Source of the DNA: Acidobacteriaceae bacterium
GTDB taxonomy: Bacteria; Acidobacteriota; Terriglobia; Terriglobales; Acidobacteriaceae
Length of the DNA stretch: 57,324 nt
Assembly: GCA_003131585.1 (NCBI GenBank)
Contig: PKVW01000034.1
Location: 1 to 57,324 of the forward strand
Direction of reading: 5' to 3'
The position numbers and the translations under genes are program-made. The stretch's first letter is position 1. Every line of letters starts with the position of its first letter. The notes under the pieces are model-generated. The model was not told where the DNA came from and made no database searches. It worked only from the letters and a program-made list of their open reading frames with translations. Below, in pieces: positions 42,616 to 51,699 of this stretch.

Positions 42616-43754
42616 TAACCTACTTTTCTCACGGAAGCCGGCTGCTCTTCCGCCAGGCTTGTCTCCGTCTCCTCAATGATGTAATCGACAACTTTCTTCA
42701 AGTCTCCCGTCTCCTGATATACCTGCAACTGGCGGTCCGCGCCGCTGCCCCGCTCCAACATGGTGTGGATGTAGTTCAGCTCTTCCCGTGAGTCCAGTTC
42801 ATCCACCACATCGTCGACAAATTCCAGATACTCGTAGATCAAATCCTTCGCCGGCACTTCCGTCTGCTTGCCGAAATCGATCAGCTTCCCGGCCATGCCG
42901 TAGCGCGCCGCCCGCCATTTATTCTCCATGATCAGAGCCCGCCGGTACAGCCGGAATCCCTGGTTCGCGGTGTGCAACTTATACAGCTTCGCCACCGTCG
43001 CCTGAATCAGCGCCGCCAGCGCGATCGTCTCATCCGCGCGCATCGGAATATCGCATACCCGGAACTCAATCGTATTAAAGAACGGGTGCGGCCGGATGTC
43101 CCACCAGATCTTCTTCGCATTGTCGATGCAGTTGGTCTTGATCAGCAGCTTGATGAAGTTTTCGTACTCGCCCCAGCTCGGAAAATAATCCGGAATGTTG
43201 GTCCGCGGAAACTTGTCGAACACCTTGCAACGATACGACTTCAACCCCGTATTCATCCCCAGCCAGAACGGCGAATTCGTCGACAGCGCCAGCAGGTGCG
43301 GCAGAAAATACCGCGCATGATTCATCATGTGGATCGCCGTCTCGCGGTCCTCGATCCCAATATGCACATGCAGCCCGAAAATCAGATTCGCCCGCGCCAC
43401 CAACTGCATGTCCTCGACTATGTGCTTGTACCGCTCGTCCGGATAAATTTCCTGCACCCGCCAGTCCGCGAACGGATGCGTCGCCACCGACGCCAGCCGC
43501 AACCCATTCTCCCGCGACAGTCGAACCATGTCGCGCCGCAGCTTCTTCACTTCAACCTTAGCTTCCTTGATGTTCTGGCAGACTGAAGTGCCCACCTCCA
43601 CCACCGACTGGTGCATCTCCGCCTTCACCCGCTCCTGCAGCAACAGCTTGCCCTTTTCGAGGATCTCCGCCTGAATATGCGACCGCAGATCCCGCGTCTC
43701 CGGATCTACCGTCTGATATTCCTCTTCGATCCCGATGCTGAAAGTAGGTTTCAT
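42615..43754 (-). CDS. GCS2-type carboxylate-amine ligase (glutamate-cysteine ligase family 2)
   Basis: A 379-residue ATP-dependent amide ligase of the YbdK/EgtA/GCS2 family, glutamine-synthetase-like fold. Landmarks: FSIGIEEEYQTVDPETRDL (N-terminal metal Glu), MHQSVVEVGTSVC, RLASVATHPFADWR, IFGLHVHIGIEDRETAI (His), and NTIEFRVCDIPMRADE (the metal/ATP Glu and Arg). Known members join glutamate to cysteine or another amine. It overlaps the aminopeptidase start. The next gene upstream (ATP-grasp) ends 380 bp away. Confidence 0.9.
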   Translation of the reverse strand: MKPTFSIGIEEEYQTVDPETRDLRSHIQAEILEKGKLLLQERVKAEMHQSVVEVGTSVCQNIKEAKVEVKKLRRDMVRLSRENGLRLASVATHPFADWRVQEIYPDERYKHIVEDMQLVARANLIFGLHVHIGIEDRETAIHMMNHARYFLPHLLALSTNSPFWLGMNTGLKSYRCKVFDKFPRTNIPDYFPSWGEYENFIKLLIKTNCIDNAKKIWWDIRPHPFFNTIEFRVCDIPMRADETIALAALIQATVAKLYKLHTANQGFRLYRRALIMENKWRAARYGMAGKLIDFGKQTEVPAKDLIYEYLEFVDDVVDELDSREELNYIHTMLERGSGADRQLQVYQETGDLKKVVDYIIEETETSLAEEQPASVRKVG

Positions 43755-43896
43755 TGCGTAATGTGGCGCGGGCGCCCTCGCCCGCGAAATCTAACCACGG
43801 ACGCCCATCCTTGCCACGAGCGCCCATCCTTGCGCGTCGTCGCGGACGCGGAAAAATCGAGCCTTTAACAGTATAACAACTGATGCTGCGCCCGAC

Positions 43897-44088
43897 TCAA
43901 GATGCGTGATGAATCTGGAACCAAGACAACCACAGAAAAAGGGCCACAAGAAGAGGCATCCATCTACTGAAGCAGATGGAGAGCAAGGCAAACAAACTGC
44001 GCATCCAACGTCCGGGCGCAGATGCCCGAGACAGCAAGATGAGCGCGGTTATTTGGGAACCAAGAATCGCGGCGACACCCCACGCCAC
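43897..44088 (-). CDS. Possible small membrane protein within the amidoligase cluster
   Basis: A GTG-started 63-codon frame encodes VAWGVAAILGSQITALILL and SLFALLSICFSRWMPLLVALFLWLSWF: two hydrophobic segments and a basic turn. It is on the same strand as its neighbours and fills the largest gap in the cluster. It has no clear ribosome-binding site and could be chance, since the stretch is hydrophobic in composition. Confidence 0.3.
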   Translation of the reverse strand: MAWGVAAILGSQITALILLSRASAPGRWMRSLFALLSICFSRWMPLLVALFLWLSWFQIHHAS

Positions 44089-44134
44089 GACCAGCTCAGT
44101 AACTTCTGTGAACTCTCCGGACGTTGAAAGCCGC

Positions 44135-45145
44135 CTACTTCGCCGCCTTCCCCCGCTTGCGCTCAGCCACCCATGCCGGCTCGCTTTTGCGGGACTGTTT
44201 CGCCGCCGGTGTCCCTGCCAGAAACCCCGCCCACCTTAACTCCCGCGCCGGGTCCTCCCCGCTCACGGCCATCTTCACCGCCATCTCCGCCACGGCATTC
44301 ACAATCCAATCGAAATTCTCCTGCCCCACCGACGTAATCTCCGCATCCGGCGCCGGATTCAGAAAATCAATCGCATACGGCACTCCACCCTCCACCGCAA
44401 ACTCCACGGTATTGAGGTCATACCCAAGTACCCGGCACAACGCCACCGCATCCTTTTCGATCCGCTCCTTCAGCGCCGCCGACGACGGCGGCGGATTCCC
44501 CTTCACATACCGTTCATGATGCGGCAGCCTTGGGTCGTACTGCATGATATGTACTTTCTCCTGCCCCACCACATAGCACCGGTAGTACTCCTCAAACACC
44601 ACGCCATGCTGCAGCGTCATGCACAAATCGCCCGTCTGGTTGTAGTGCTGGAAAAACTCCTCCGGCGAATGCACATGGTAAACGTGCTTCCACCCGCCTC
44701 CGGAATAAGGTTTCAAGAAAGCCGGAAATCCCACATAGTCGAACAGTTCCTGCCAGTTCAGCGGAAATATCAAATTCCGCATCGACTGGTCCGTAGTCCC
44801 TTCAGGATGCTTGTTGTGCGGCAGAATGACGGTCGGCGGTATCGCCACGCCCAGCTTGTCCGCCAGCGCATAATTGAAGAACTTGTCATCCGCAGACCAC
44901 CAGAAGGGATTGTTCACCACGATCGTTCCCTGCAAGGCCGCGTTCTTTAAGTAAGCCCGATAGAACGGGATATCCTGCGAGATTCTGTCAATAATGACGG
45001 CATATTTCTGCGGCTCATCCATCCGCACTCCGCCCACCTGCACAAACTCCGCCGTCACATCGGCGATCTTCATCGCGTTGATCTTCTCCACCAGCGCCGG
45101 CGGAAACGTATTCTCCATCCCAAATAAAATCCCAATCTTCTTCAC
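44135..45145 (-). CDS. D-Ala-D-Ala-ligase-like ATP-grasp protein
   Basis: A 336-residue ATP-grasp ligase. Seen: KKIGILFGMENTFPPALVEKI (N-terminal Rossmann-like part), FPAFLKPYSGGGWKHVYHVHS (Lys and Gly-rich ATP loop), VFEEYYRCYVVG, and LNTVEFAVEGGVPYAIDFLNPAPD (Mg ligands Glu/Asn) near the C-terminus. GTG at 45145 was chosen: it begins the fold and has GGAGAG upstream. A longer frame reaches 45238. Likely joins an amino acid to a carboxylate in the cluster's product. Confidence 0.85.
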   Translation of the reverse strand: MKKIGILFGMENTFPPALVEKINAMKIADVTAEFVQVGGVRMDEPQKYAVIIDRISQDIPFYRAYLKNAALQGTIVVNNPFWWSADDKFFNYALADKLGVAIPPTVILPHNKHPEGTTDQSMRNLIFPLNWQELFDYVGFPAFLKPYSGGGWKHVYHVHSPEEFFQHYNQTGDLCMTLQHGVVFEEYYRCYVVGQEKVHIMQYDPRLPHHERYVKGNPPPSSAALKERIEKDAVALCRVLGYDLNTVEFAVEGGVPYAIDFLNPAPDAEITSVGQENFDWIVNAVAEMAVKMAVSGEDPARELRWAGFLAGTPAAKQSRKSEPAWVAERKRGKAAK

Positions 45146-45207
45146 AGCAACTCTCCGTTCCTGACTTCCAATCTCACTACTGACCACTGACCACCAGCCA
45201 CGAATCT

Positions 45208-45918
45208 CTAGAAATACTTTCCCGCCATTCTCAGCCACAACGGCCAGTCATGCTTCGAATTGTCACCATAAACATCCAGCCAGTTCGGCACATCCTTACT
45301 ATTCAGGATCGCCGACAGCTTCACGTTCTGGTCCAGACACATATCCCAATCCGCCGACCCCAGCACAATTTTCATCTTCCGGTAGCGGCTCAAGAACCAA
45401 TCGTCGTTCTGGTTCGGCAAATAATCTGGCGGGCAATTGAAATAGCAGTCGTCGTCATAATACCCATCCAGAAACTGGTGGATATCGAACGCCCCGCTCA
45501 TGCTCACGCAGTGCGTCACCACATCGGGATGCTTAAGCGCAAAATTCACGGCGTGATAGGCTCCAAAGCTGCATCCGGTCACCGCCAACTGCGGCTTCGA
45601 ATTCTTCCGCCGGATCAACGGCACCACCTCATGCAGAATATAGCGCTCGTACTGCAAGTGCCGCAGCACCCGCACCTTGGGATGCAGACCCTTGTTGTAC
45701 CAGCTTTCCGTATCGATGCCGTCCGGGCAAAACACCTGCAGCTCGCCGCGCTCAATCTTCGGCGCCAGCACGCCAATCATCCCGCGGTCCTCATACTCGA
45801 AGAACTTCCCCATCGAGGTCGGGAACACCAGCAGCGGCGTTCCCGCATGCCCGAAAACCAGCGCATCCATGTCCCGGTTCAGTTCCTGGCTGTATCCCTT
45901 GTGATATTCGCGATTCAT
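45208..45918 (-). CDS. Esterase-family alpha/beta hydrolase
   Basis: A 236-residue esterase-D/Fes-like hydrolase. Visible: DALVFGHAGTPLLVFPTSMG, the nucleophile motif TGCSFGAYHAVNFAL (Ser), the acid LGSADWDMCLDQN (Asp) and the C-terminal His in SKHDWPLWLRMAGKYF. ATG at 45918 fits the protein's start. The longer open frame to 46170 overlaps the divergent TPR gene. First gene of the cluster, 62 bp upstream of the ATP-grasp gene. Confidence 0.88.
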   Translation of the reverse strand: MNREYHKGYSQELNRDMDALVFGHAGTPLLVFPTSMGKFFEYEDRGMIGVLAPKIERGELQVFCPDGIDTESWYNKGLHPKVRVLRHLQYERYILHEVVPLIRRKNSKPQLAVTGCSFGAYHAVNFALKHPDVVTHCVSMSGAFDIHQFLDGYYDDDCYFNCPPDYLPNQNDDWFLSRYRKMKIVLGSADWDMCLDQNVKLSAILNSKDVPNWLDVYGDNSKHDWPLWLRMAGKYF

Positions 45919-46048
45919 GGTGGATGAGGTGCGCTCTACGCTCGCAGTCCTTGGGCCGAAGTATCTTACCTGAACCGGATGCCCCAAGCCCGGTTTTGTG
46001 CTCAACCCCGCCGCTTTCGGCCCGCACAATGATATCGTGATACGAGAC

Positions 46049-47218
46049 ATGTCGTGGAAGTTCCCCAAACTGGTGCCGCGCTCCGCGCCCGTTATACTGC
46101 TCATCCTCACTCTCGCTGCCGCCGTCGCCTTCGCCGCCGTTAGCCATCTCGTTTCCCGCTTCAACGCCAATCAGCAGGCCCGTGGCCGCAAGCTCTATGT
46201 TCAGGGTCTCGCTGCCGCCGGCGCCGCTCGCTACGACGACGCGATCGCCGCCTTCCGCGCCGCCCTCACCTGCGATCCCGCCAACTCCCAGTACCAGCTC
46301 AGCCTGGCCCGCGCCCTGCGCGATAGCAACGACCCGCGCCGTCTCGACGAAGCCGAATCCTACCTCATCGCTCTCTGGCAGCGCGCCCCTCAGGACGCCA
46401 ACGTCAATCTTGCCCTCGCCCGCGTCGCCGCCCGCCGCGGTTCCATCGAAGACGCCACTCGTTACTACCACAACGCGATGTACGGAGTCTGGAACTCCAA
46501 CCCCGACTTCAACCGCGACAAAGCTCGCATTGAACTCATCCAGTTCCTGCTTACAAAAGGCGTTCCTGACAAAGCCGAATCGGAACTCATGGCCCTTGCC
46601 ACAGCCTTGCCTCCCGATCCCGTCTCGCATCTCCAGGCCGCGCAACTTTTCGCGCAAGCGCAAGATTCCGCGGGAGCGCTTGCCCAGTATGAAGAAGTTC
46701 TGCGCCTCGATCCCGCGAACTCCGCTGCCCCGGCCGGAGCCGGCGAAGCCGCCTACAGATCCGGCAATTACACGACGGCCCAGCGTTATCTGCGGGCCGC
46801 AGTCAACGTCATTCCCGAGAATGCCAACTCTCGCCAGCTTCTCGCAACCACCGATATCATTCTCAACGCCAACCCTTTCCAAAGTCATATCTCCGACGCC
46901 GAACGCAATCGCCGCATCACCGCCGACTTCGTCCAGGCCGAAGAGCGCCTCACCGAGTGCGCCCGGCGGACAGCCGTCAACCTCAACGCTACTCCCAATC
47001 CCCTTGCATCCCCGCTCTCCACGCTGCAATCCCGCTGGACTGCCGTCAAACCGGATCTCGCCCGTCTCCGCTCCCCGGCGGAAACCGCTCTCCCCGACAC
47101 CATCATGGACGTCGTCTTCCAAATCGAACGGCAGACCGCCGCTATTTGTGGCACGCCGGAGAGCTTCGACCTGGCGCTGCTACTGATCTCCCAAAAACGC
47201 GAGGCCGCCGGCCAATGA
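46049..47218 (+). CDS. Membrane-anchored TPR protein
   Basis: A short cytoplasmic start (MSWKFPKLVPR), one transmembrane helix (APVILLILTLAAAVAFAAVSHLV) and then tetratricopeptide repeats (e.g. YVQGLAAAGAARYDDAIAAFRAALTCDPANSQY, LALARVAARRGSIEDATRYYHNAM, AQLFAQAQDSAGALAQYEEVLRLDPANS). ATG 46049 was chosen; a GTG at 46037 is also in frame. The stop codon overlaps the ATG of the next gene (ATGA), so it is co-translated with the ClC gene. Divergent from the esterase. Confidence 0.85.
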   Translation: MSWKFPKLVPRSAPVILLILTLAAAVAFAAVSHLVSRFNANQQARGRKLYVQGLAAAGAARYDDAIAAFRAALTCDPANSQYQLSLARALRDSNDPRRLDEAESYLIALWQRAPQDANVNLALARVAARRGSIEDATRYYHNAMYGVWNSNPDFNRDKARIELIQFLLTKGVPDKAESELMALATALPPDPVSHLQAAQLFAQAQDSAGALAQYEEVLRLDPANSAAPAGAGEAAYRSGNYTTAQRYLRAAVNVIPENANSRQLLATTDIILNANPFQSHISDAERNRRITADFVQAEERLTECARRTAVNLNATPNPLASPLSTLQSRWTAVKPDLARLRSPAETALPDTIMDVVFQIERQTAAICGTPESFDLALLLISQKREAAGQ

Positions 47219-48990
47219 GTGATCTTGCCTCTACCAGTAACTCTCCGGGGCCTTCGCCGCATCCTCCCCTCGTGCGGCTGCAAACTCCTCGCCGCTTGTT
47301 TTCGACCCTGGAAGGCGTTTTCCACGAAGAAGTATTTTTCCTCATCCTCTCGGTTTTCATCGGAATCTTCTCCGGCCTGGCCGTTGTCTGCTTCCGCCTC
47401 GCCATTGACTGGATGCATCTCGCCCTGCTCGGTCCGCTTCCGCAGACCCATAGCTGGCGCCTGTTCGCCGTTCCCTCGCTCGCCGGTCTGGTCGTTGCCA
47501 TCCTCGTCATACACGTGTTCCCCGGCATTCGCGGCAGTGGCGTGAACCAGACCAAGGCCGCGCTCTACATCTTCAACGGATTCATTCCCTTTCGCACCGC
47601 CGTCGGAAAATTCATTTGCGCCGCGCTCGCCATCGGCTCCGGTCAATCCCTTGGCCCGGAAGATCCCTCCCTCCAGATCGGAGCAGGCATCGCTTCCGCC
47701 CTTGGACGCCGGCTTGAAATTTCCCGCGAAAAGCTCCGCCTCATGGCCCCGGTCGGCGCCGCCGCTGGCCTCGCCGCCGCTTTCAACGCTCCCATCTCCG
47801 CCGTGCTCTTCGTCATCGAAGAGGTCATCGGACGCTGGAGCGCTGGCATCCTCGGTTCCGTCGTCCTGTCCGCCGTCTCCAGTGTCGTGATCGTGCGCTG
47901 GTTTCTCGGCAGTGAACCGCTCTTCCGCATTCCCGTTACTACCTTTAAGCGACCCACCGAACTCATCGCCTACGCCGTCCTCGGCATTGTCGGCGGCCTC
48001 GCCTCCGTCGCCTTCGCCAAGTCGATCGGCTATCTGCGCCCCCGCCTCCGATCTCTGCCTCGCTGGACGCAATACTTTCAGCCCGCGCTCGCCGGACTGC
48101 TCGTCGGGCTCATCGCCTTCCTCGGCGCTCCGCAAATCATGGGCGCCGGCTACGATTCCATGGACCAGGCCATGCACGGCCAGTTCGCCTGGAAAGTCCT
48201 CGCCATCCTAGCCGTTCTCAAGATTCTCGCTACCACACTTTCTTTCGTCAGCGGCGCTCCCGGCGGCATGTTCGCGCCCACCCTGTTCATCGGAGCCATG
48301 CTCGGCGGCGCCGTCGGTGACATCGAGCGCATCTTTTTTCCGCACCTCACCGGATCCACCGGAACTTACGTCCTCGTCGGCATGGGAGTCCTCTTCGCCG
48401 GGTTCCTCCGTGTTCCCATGACTTCCGTCTTCATGGTCCTCGAAGTCAGTGGTAACTATGAGATCATCGTTCCCGTCATCGTGGCCAACACTTTCTCTTA
48501 CCTTGTCTCGCGCAGCCTGCAGACCATCCCCATCTTCGATATGCTCACCCGTCAGGACGGACTTATCCTGCCCTCGCTCGAAGAGGACCGCGAAGAAGCC
48601 ATCCTCCGCATCGAAGATGCCATGCTCCCCGTCCCTGCCACCATCCTCAGCGCGCTCGATTACGTCGACGCCAACGCCCTCCGTGTTCAGGATTCCGCCG
48701 ACTCCATCTTCCTCGTGCGCATGCATCCCAGTGGCTGGAACACCATCAGCCGCGACCAGCTCCAGCGTCTTTTCCAGGAAGGCAAGGGCGAACACACTCT
48801 CGCTTCCACTCTTCCCGCCCAATCTTTACCCAGTCTCTACCCCGATCTCCCGCTCGATTCAGCCCTCCGCTACGTGAACAATTACCCGCTAGTTCCCGTG
48901 GTCAATCGCGCCGACTCCCGCAAGTTGGAGGGCGTCATCTCCCGCGACTCCGTTTTCCAGAAGTACGGCGCCCAATCATCACGAAGTTAA
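47215..48990 (+). CDS. ClC-family chloride channel or antiporter
   Basis: A 591-residue membrane protein with about a dozen hydrophobic segments. ClC signatures: IRGSGVNQTKAA (the GSGxP selectivity region, here GSGVN), ALAIGSGQSLGPEDPSLQIG (the GK/RxGPEGP region with the gating Glu kept in GPED), AAFNAPISAVLFVIEE, and FVSGAPGGMFAPTLFIGAMLGG. The Cl-binding central Ser of GSG is retained and the next Pro is replaced by Val-Asn. After the channel there is a ~110-residue tail (from RQDGLILPSLEEDREEAILRIEDAM) that looks like a degenerate CBS pair. Start ATG 47215, coupled to the TPR gene. Confidence 0.9.
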   Translation: MSDLASTSNSPGPSPHPPLVRLQTPRRLFSTLEGVFHEEVFFLILSVFIGIFSGLAVVCFRLAIDWMHLALLGPLPQTHSWRLFAVPSLAGLVVAILVIHVFPGIRGSGVNQTKAALYIFNGFIPFRTAVGKFICAALAIGSGQSLGPEDPSLQIGAGIASALGRRLEISREKLRLMAPVGAAAGLAAAFNAPISAVLFVIEEVIGRWSAGILGSVVLSAVSSVVIVRWFLGSEPLFRIPVTTFKRPTELIAYAVLGIVGGLASVAFAKSIGYLRPRLRSLPRWTQYFQPALAGLLVGLIAFLGAPQIMGAGYDSMDQAMHGQFAWKVLAILAVLKILATTLSFVSGAPGGMFAPTLFIGAMLGGAVGDIERIFFPHLTGSTGTYVLVGMGVLFAGFLRVPMTSVFMVLEVSGNYEIIVPVIVANTFSYLVSRSLQTIPIFDMLTRQDGLILPSLEEDREEAILRIEDAMLPVPATILSALDYVDANALRVQDSADSIFLVRMHPSGWNTISRDQLQRLFQEGKGEHTLASTLPAQSLPSLYPDLPLDSALRYVNNYPLVPVVNRADSRKLEGVISRDSVFQKYGAQSSRS

Positions 48991-49051
48991 CCCCATTTCT
49001 ACTTTGCGCCTCCCTGAATTCTCTGGGTGCTCCGCAATTCCGACCTTTAAC

Positions 49052-49084
49052 GAAAACAAAAAACCCGCTCCTGGCGGAGCGGGT
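49052..49084 (-). terminator. Intrinsic terminator for the minus-strand gene ending at 49113
   Basis: On the minus strand: ACCCGCTCC-GCCA-GGAGCGGGT stem, then a T-rich run (the AAAACAAAAAA at 49052-49062 on the + strand). It lies 29 bp after the stop codon of the upstream gene. Confidence 0.85.
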
Positions 49085-49112
49085 CACACGCGTGGGGGCA
49101 GGTCCGAACCGT

Positions 49113-50225
49113 CTAAGACCCGTTCTGGCATACCGAAAGCGATTCACCTTGGAAGGTGAACCAATTGTTCACGGTCGTGCTCGGCGGCGCTCCGAAATAC
49201 GGCAGCGTCACCAGGTCCTGCAGGTTATAGGTGAATCCGTGCAACGAATAAGGATACCCGCCATAGTTCGCGTTTCCTTCCAGAGGATCGCCTACTTCCA
49301 AAATGCCGCACGGAGTGTTGTTGCCGCCTGTATTGACCACCAGCGGATCGTCCAGCCATTCGCCCACTTCATGCGAAAGCGCGGAAACATCCTGAGCGAA
49401 GTCGCCGGGATGATCCACGTAAGTGAAGTGCGAGTAGGCCTGCGGAGCGTTCACGCTGCCCTCGGAGCTGTGATAGCCGCCGATGCAGCATTGTCCGCTT
49501 TGGGTCAGATAGACGTCATAGGTCAAAAAGATTGGCAACGTGTTCGGCTGAATCTGCGAGAACCTGCTGATCAGACTCTGAATCTGCGCGTCGAACCAGT
49601 TGATATCCACCAGTCCCGCCGTGAATCCGAACGGAGACCCCGTCGTGCCCGACCCCGAAGGCGGGCTCAGCGTTTGTTCCGCCAGTACGGTCGGTCCTCC
49701 CAGCAGCACGTGATAGCTGGTGTGGCTGCTGACCGTGCCCCAGAAGTTGGCGCGCTGAAACGCATCTTCGTACTGCGTCTTGCCCACGTTCACGCCGCCT
49801 TGCGTGTAGGTTGTCGTGGAATCGAAGACGGGCGACACAACCGTATTTTGCGTCACCGAATTCCCGTTCGACAGCACGTGCACGGGATCGAAAGTCGTCT
49901 TTGTTCCCCGCCGCGATGTGATCACGATCTTCAGCGGGATAATATAAGCTTGGACCGTGGTGGAAGTATTGGTGGAGGGTGCGGTTCCCACCATGTTGTA
50001 GTTGTAGTTCCTTCCCTTGTACGTGAACGACCCGTTCCAAGTGGTCAGGGCCGTCGCCGGCGTTTTCACGTCGTAGCGCAGCCGGGGCGGCAGCGTTACA
50101 TACGTCGGCTTCACTTCCTCGTTTACTTTCATCTCATCCTGGGCAGAGGCGGTGCCGGCATTGCATGCCAGCACGGCGACTACAGCCAACAAACTCAAAC
50201 GATTCCCACTCTTCTTGATCATCAT
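49113..50225 (-). CDS. Exported protein with a zincin-like HExGE motif, paralogue 1
   Basis: A ~370-residue secreted protein: signal peptide (NRLSLLAVVAVLACNAGTASA), then a strand-rich N-terminal part (ALTTWNGSFTYKGRNYNYNMVG), and a C-terminal half with CCIGGYHSS, DVSALSHEVGEWLDDPLV and CGILEVGDPLEG. The HExGE...DDP motif is shaped like a metal site (His-Glu...Asp), similar to HExxE-type proteins such as EXORDIUM-like families, but the family is not certain. Two adjacent ATGs (50225, 50222), with GAAGGAG upstream. Paralogous throughout to the gene at 50593-51699. Confidence 0.82.
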   Translation of the reverse strand: MMIKKSGNRLSLLAVVAVLACNAGTASAQDEMKVNEEVKPTYVTLPPRLRYDVKTPATALTTWNGSFTYKGRNYNYNMVGTAPSTNTSTTVQAYIIPLKIVITSRRGTKTTFDPVHVLSNGNSVTQNTVVSPVFDSTTTYTQGGVNVGKTQYEDAFQRANFWGTVSSHTSYHVLLGGPTVLAEQTLSPPSGSGTTGSPFGFTAGLVDINWFDAQIQSLISRFSQIQPNTLPIFLTYDVYLTQSGQCCIGGYHSSEGSVNAPQAYSHFTYVDHPGDFAQDVSALSHEVGEWLDDPLVVNTGGNNTPCGILEVGDPLEGNANYGGYPYSLHGFTYNLQDLVTLPYFGAPPSTTVNNWFTFQGESLSVCQNGS

Positions 50226-50541
50226 CAGACAACGCTCCTTCGTTCTTGGCTTTGAACCGCGTGACACAGCAAACAACCGCAATCGGGTCGCAACCGGGAC
50301 CATCGCCGCCGTGGCGAGGGCTCCTGAGTTTTATGTTTTTTAATACGCCGCCTGATCCCAAGTCAACACACAAAGACTTTAAGCCTTCGTCTCGTTCTGA
50401 TTTTGTAAATGACGCGGCGAATTCCGCTTTTCGTAAATTCCCGGCGCCGAAACCTGCGCTACGTTTCGCCTGATCTTGCCTGCTTTTCCATTCCTTCCGC
50501 AGTCCCCCATCGCCGTCGAAACCAGCCCCCTGCGAAGCCAA

Positions 50542-50568
50542 ATAAAAACCCGCCCCTGGCGGGGCGGG
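50542..50568 (-). terminator. Intrinsic terminator for the minus-strand gene ending at 50593
   Basis: On the minus strand: CCCGCCCC-GCCA-GGGGCGGG then TTTTTATTT. The stem-loop matches the 49063-49084 hairpin in loop and most stem positions. Confidence 0.85.
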
Positions 50569-50592
50569 CCTCTGTATCAAGAACCAAATACA

Positions 50593-51699
50593 CTAACCAC
50601 CGTTGTTGCAGATTCCCAGGTGGAAAGGATTATCGTGGAAAGTCTCCGTGCCGCTGTCCACCGAAGTGGTTGTCGGCGCCCCAAAGTATTCCAGATAGGT
50701 CAGATCCTGCAGGTTGTAGGTAAACCCGCCCAGCGTGTAAGCGAAAGCGCCGAAATTAGCGAAGCCTTCTTCCGGATCTCCCACTTCGAGAATTCCGCAA
50801 GAAACCGGATTGCCGTTGGTATTTATCACCAGCGGATCGTCCAGCCACTCGCCCGCTTCATGCGACAAGGCCGAGACATCCTGCGCGAATGCGCCCGGCT
50901 TGCCGATGTAGGTGAACATCGAATAGGCCTGCGGCGCCGCCACGCTGCCCATCGAGCTGTGATAGCCGCCGATGCAGCATCCGCCCGACGTCAGGTACAC
51001 ATCGTAGGTGATGAAAATCGGTAACGTGTTCGGCTGAATCGCCTTGAACTTCGTGATGAACGCCTGGAACTTCGCGTCTAGCCAGTTGATGTCCGCCAGT
51101 CCTACCTTAACTCCACCCTCGCTTCCGACGCTGCCATCCGCCGGCGGTACGACGAACGTCAGCGGCTTGGTCACCTTCGGCGTTCCCAACAACACGTGAT
51201 ATCCCGTGGCCGTCGATACCTGGCCCCAGAAATTCCCGCGCTGGAAGGCGTCTTCGTATTGCGTGGTGCCCAGGTCCGTTCCACCCGGTGATTTCCAGTC
51301 CATGTTCTGGAAGATCGGCGAGGCGACCGTATTCTGGACCGCAGTCAGACCATTGCTTAGCTTGGTCTCTGGTGTGAAGGTCGTCGTCGTCGTGCCGCTA
51401 ACGTACTTCAGCACGATCGGAATGATGAATACGGGAATCGTCGTCGACGTCCCGGTCGAGGGCGTCGTGCCCACCATGTTGTACTTGTAGGTTTTAGTCT
51501 TGTACACGAACGATCCATTCCACGTGGTCAGCGGAGTGGCCGGGGTCCGAACGTCATTGCTGAGGTGTGGGGTCAGCCGGGCGAACCGCGGATGCATGGG
51601 CAGGGTGTCGGTTGCGTCCTGGGCGAAAGCGGTGCCGGCCACGCTGGCCACCACCAAAAGCGCAGCGAGTAAGCTGAGCACAGTAAATCGTTGCTTCAT
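50593..51699 (-). CDS. Exported protein with a zincin-like HExGE motif, paralogue 2
   Basis: A 368-residue secreted protein with a clear signal peptide (MKQRFTVLSLLAALLVVASVAGTAFA). It aligns over its whole length with the neighbouring paralogue: PLTTWNGSFVYKTKTYKYNMVGT, QYEDAFQRGNFWGQ, NTLPIFITYDVYLTSGGCCIGGYHSS, DVSALSHEAGEWLDDPLV and CGILEVGDPEEG. The zinc-like motif is conserved in both. Upstream of 51699 lies about 480 bp without genes. Function unknown. Confidence 0.83.
   Translation of the reverse strand: MKQRFTVLSLLAALLVVASVAGTAFAQDATDTLPMHPRFARLTPHLSNDVRTPATPLTTWNGSFVYKTKTYKYNMVGTTPSTGTSTTIPVFIIPIVLKYVSGTTTTTFTPETKLSNGLTAVQNTVASPIFQNMDWKSPGGTDLGTTQYEDAFQRGNFWGQVSTATGYHVLLGTPKVTKPLTFVVPPADGSVGSEGGVKVGLADINWLDAKFQAFITKFKAIQPNTLPIFITYDVYLTSGGCCIGGYHSSMGSVAAPQAYSMFTYIGKPGAFAQDVSALSHEAGEWLDDPLVINTNGNPVSCGILEVGDPEEGFANFGAFAYTLGGFTYNLQDLTYLEYFGAPTTTSVDSGTETFHDNPFHLGICNNGG

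Noticed and set aside
45791-47122. 443-codon minus-strand frame opposite the TPR gene
   Set aside because: Glycine/acidic low-complexity reading, opposite a clear TPR protein; a shadow frame.
46885-48177. 430-codon minus-strand frame opposite the ClC gene
   Set aside because: No domain, Gly/Asp/Glu-rich; a shadow of the channel gene.
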